A DNA stretch of 54,530 nucleotides. Origin: Phytophthora quininea (taxonomy: Eukaryota; Oomycota; Peronosporomycetes; Peronosporales; Peronosporaceae). Below are positions 52,773-54,530 of this stretch, piece after piece. The translations under genes and the position numbers were made by a program. Every line of letters starts with the position of its first letter. Position 1 is the first letter of the stretch. The stretch spans positions 1 through 54,530 of the forward strand of contig JAAVTG010000807.1 of NCBI GenBank assembly GCA_011947345.1, written 5' to 3'. The notes under the pieces are model-generated. The model saw only the letters and a program-made list of their open reading frames with translations. It did not search any database and was not told the origin of the DNA.

Positions 52773-52920
52773 CTTCGAAAATGAGGCTGAAATTGTGGTA
52801 GCGAGCGTTGGCAGATATGTTGCCACGCGCTTGCGTCCTCAAATGTCGCGCTAAGATTGCATATGGTTGCATGTTGGATATAAGATATAAGATTATGTGA
52901 CCAGGGTAAGACTTCGACGA

Positions 52921-52995
52921 AAGTCATCTGGCTCAGTGGTCGATGCCTAGTGTGAGAAGACGTAGGACGTGGGTTCGATTCCCGCACCGTGCAGT
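52921..52995 (+). repeat. tRNA-derived SINE-like element, Pol III A and B boxes
   Basis: An A box (tggctcagtgg, 52930-52940) and a perfect B box (ggttcgattcc, 52973-52983) lie 32 bp apart, as in tRNA genes. The B box sits in a good T arm (GTGGG/CCCGC stem). No matching 5' acceptor strand pairs with accgtgc after the T arm, and the anticodon arm folds poorly. This is therefore not a working tRNA. A tRNA-derived SINE head is the best reading, and such SINEs are known from Phytophthora infestans. The outer ends of the element are not defined. Confidence 0.6.
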
Positions 52996-53097
52996 TTTGC
53001 GCGCACGTTCCGTGTTATCAGAGTTGCAGTAGTCTCTATTTCTTGTTGGGATATCTTACTGAGATATAGTCTGACCAGAGCAGATTCATAATTAGTC

Positions 53098-53556
53098 TAT
53101 GTACGATGATATCAACGACCCAAACATGACTACAGATGAGTACTTCGCGAATCGCACTATTTTGACGATGACAAATACAATGGATAAACTAAGCGGTCGC
53201 AGAGCGGCTCCCCATACGGCGCACGAATGGATTATGTGGAAGTTTTTAAGTCCGAGCTCTTACATTCGGTGAATCTCAACGGTATCATGCCGCACAAGCT
53301 GATCCTCAAGAAGGGCACCCCTATCATGCCGACGAGGAACTTAAATCCAGACTTGGGACTCTGTAATGGTACACGACTGCTGCGTAGTGGAGCTTAAACC
53401 GCATATGATTCACGCGACTATCATAACTGGAGAGCGCCAAGGGCAACGTGCGGATCATGTTCATCTGTGGCGCCAAAATCCGCGACTTTCCCTTCCAGCT
53501 ACGACGCAAGGAGTTTCTGCACAACCAGCTTTTGCGCTGACAAGCAAAGGGACAGA
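53098..53556 (+). pseudogene. Helitron PIF1-like helicase, C-terminal remnant
   Basis: The plus strand shows pieces of the C-terminal helicase domain of a Rolling-circle (Helitron) Rep-helicase. In order these are YDDINDPNMTTDEYFANRTI, LHSVNLNGIMPHKLILKKGT, PIMPTRNLNPDLGLCNGTRL, MIHATIITGERQGQR, IRDFPFQLRRKEF and QPAFALT. The LKKGTPIM..NLNPDLGLCNGTRL block and the FPFQLRR..FALT block are typical of Helitron helicases. Normally FAxT continues into INKxQGQT; here that motif is lost and the sequence runs into the mini-array. There are at least three frame changes and a TAA after LLRSGA. The Rep (HUH) domain is not in the window. No Helitron 3' hairpin-CTRR end was identified. Confidence 0.8.
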
Positions 53557-53917
53557 AACACACACGCGGTCGTCCACACGCAGCAACACACGCGCGAACA
53601 CAGTCGTCCGCGCGCAATCCGTGCGCACCAACGTCCACGCGCAGCAACACACACGCGCACCAAGTCGTCCGTGCGCACCAAATCGTCCACGCGCAGCAAC
53701 ACACGCGCACCAAGTCGTCCGTGCGCACCAAGTCACGCGCGCACCAAGTCGTCCGTGCGCTCCAAGTCGTCCACGCGCACCAAGTCGTCCGTGCGCAACA
53801 ACACACGCGCACCAAGTCGACCACGCGCAGCAACACACACGCGCAGCGTTGTTTGACGAATCGCCCGTTGTCACCTCTTGCCCTCTGTACGCGTTTCGGT
53901 CGACCACGGCGTGTCAT
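53324..53917 (-). other. Chimeric open frame: SET N-terminus fused to mini-array
   Basis: In the second copy of the duplication the SET start (ATG 53917, MTRRGRPKRVQRARG) is cut after about 24 residues and joined to the mini-array read on the minus strand (peptides such as VRVCCCARTTW). It then continues antisense to the Helitron remnant to a stop at 53324, giving about 197 codons. It keeps the SET gene's own upstream sequence, so transcription is possible. The product would have an AT-hook-like head and a Cys/Arg/Trp-rich tail. Whether it is expressed is unknown; it is most simply a rearrangement by-product. Confidence 0.45.
53557..53848. repeat. Second, 0.3-kb locus of the same minisatellite
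   Basis: About 290 bp made of the same T and V units and cagcaacacacgcg spacers as the main array, with more divergence (caccaagtcacgcg, gctccaagtcg, gtcgtccacacg). It lacks S units (gacagtg) completely. It carries caccaaatcgtccacgcg at 53676-53693, the same variant as at 5253-5270 on the left edge of the main array. It sits between the Helitron remnant and the duplicated start of the SET gene. Confidence 0.92.
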
Positions 53918-54065
53918 CTTCGAAAATGAGGCTGAAATTGTGGTAGCGAGCGTTGGCAGATATGTTGCCACGCGCTTGCGTCCTCAAATGTCGCGCTAAG
54001 ATTGCATATGGTTGCATGTTGGATATAAGATATAAGATTATGTGACCAGGGTAAGACTTCGACGA

Positions 54066-54140
54066 AAGTCATCTGGCTCAGTGGTCGATGCCTAGTGTGA
54101 GAAGACGTAGGACGTGGGTTCGATTCCCGCACCGTGCAGT
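54066..54140 (+). repeat. Second copy of the SINE-like A/B-box element
   Basis: This is the 1145-bp-shifted copy of the element at 52921-52995. Its A box is at 54075-54085 and its B box at 54118-54128, and it looks the same as the first copy. Confidence 0.6.
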
Positions 54141-54242
54141 TTTGCGCGCACGTTCCGTGTTATCAGAGTTGCAGTAGTCTCTATTTCTTGTTGGGATATC
54201 TTACTGAGATATAGTCTGACCAGAGCAGATTCATAATTAGTC

Positions 54243-54530
54243 TATGTACGATGATATCAACGACCCAAACATGACTACAGATGAGTACTTCGCGAATCGC
54301 ACTATTTTGACGATGACAAATACAATGGATAAACTAAGCGGTCGCAGAGCGGCTCCCCATACGGCGCACGAATGGATTATGTGGAAGTTTTTAAGTCCGA
54401 GCTCTTACATTCGGTGAATCTCAACGGTATCATGCCGCACAAGCTGATCCTCAAGAAGGGCACCCCTATCATGCCGACGAGGAACTTAAATCCAGACTTG
54501 GGACTCTGTAATGGTACACGACTGCTGCGT
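54243..54530 (+). pseudogene. Second copy of the Helitron helicase remnant, cut by window end
   Basis: This repeats 53098-53385 by the 1145-bp duplication and carries the same decayed pieces (ANRTILTMTN, LNGIMPHKLILKKGT, NLNPDLGLCNGTRL). It ends at the window edge before the point where the first copy runs into the mini-array. Confidence 0.8.

Larger units (their letters stand above)
52698..54530. repeat. Tandem duplication, period 1145 bp (second copy cut by window end)
   Basis: Sequence from 52701 to 53385 recurs from 53846 to 54530 with a constant offset of 1145, and I saw no difference on reading both. One unit therefore spans 52701-53845. It holds the 5' end of the SET gene with its upstream region, the Pol III box pair, the Helitron helicase remnant and the 0.3-kb mini-array. 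The two left boundaries share only gca (gcagcg), which also occurs in the array spacer. This suggests a join by microhomology. The copy may continue past the window. Confidence 0.92.

Noticed and set aside
52344..52854. Plus-strand Cys/Leu/Ala-rich frames as secreted effectors
   Set aside because: They are antisense shadows of the arginine/alanine-coding minisatellite in the SET gene; no signal peptide with a plausible mature domain follows.
52921..52995. Functional tRNA gene
   Set aside because: The A and B boxes are good but the acceptor stem has no 5' partner and the anticodon arm does not fold.

Overview
The window looks like nuclear DNA of an oomycete, most likely Phytophthora or a close relative. 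Three things support this. A MAGE/Nse3 gene has four very short introns of nearly equal length (68-73 bp). A relic of a multi-pass membrane protein reads like a family I associate with Phytophthora. The mobile elements are a PIF/Harbinger transposase, a Helitron helicase and a tRNA-derived SINE-like element. The species cannot be named from this sequence.

Layout, left to right. Positions 1-1347 (minus) hold a membrane-protein relic in several frames. Positions 1598-2689 (minus) hold an apparently intact five-exon Nse3/MAGE gene. Positions 2838-3727 (plus) hold the C-terminal part of an APC-superfamily transporter with five frame changes, four of them in homopolymer runs. Positions 3987-5047 (minus) hold a broken PIF/Harbinger transposase. 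Positions 5204-51294, about 46.1 kb or 84-85% of the window, are one tandem array. It is built from three 18-bp units plus a 14- or 16-bp punctuating spacer. To its right lie a frameshifted AWS-SET-postSET protein gene (51504-52772, minus), a Pol III A/B-box pair, a decayed Helitron helicase fragment (53098-53556, plus) and a second, 0.3-kb copy of the same minisatellite (53557-53848). From 52698 onward the DNA is a tandem duplication with a period of 1145 bp. The second copy runs off the window end.

The main item is the array. Its units contain no stop codon on either strand, so reading frames of 10,000-15,000 codons run through it in several frames at once. I treat these frames as a by-product of composition, not as genes. 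The array has a clear internal order, a self-complementary 8-bp unit junction and long alternating purine-pyrimidine tracts. A second locus abuts a Helitron remnant, so the repeat may be dispersed by mobile elements.

Only the Nse3-like gene looks able to make a normal protein as written. The other genes carry single-base frame changes. Because many sit in homopolymers, and because deletions become common in the right part of the array, residual long-read assembly error is a serious alternative to true pseudogenes. No operon-like cooperation between genes is visible.
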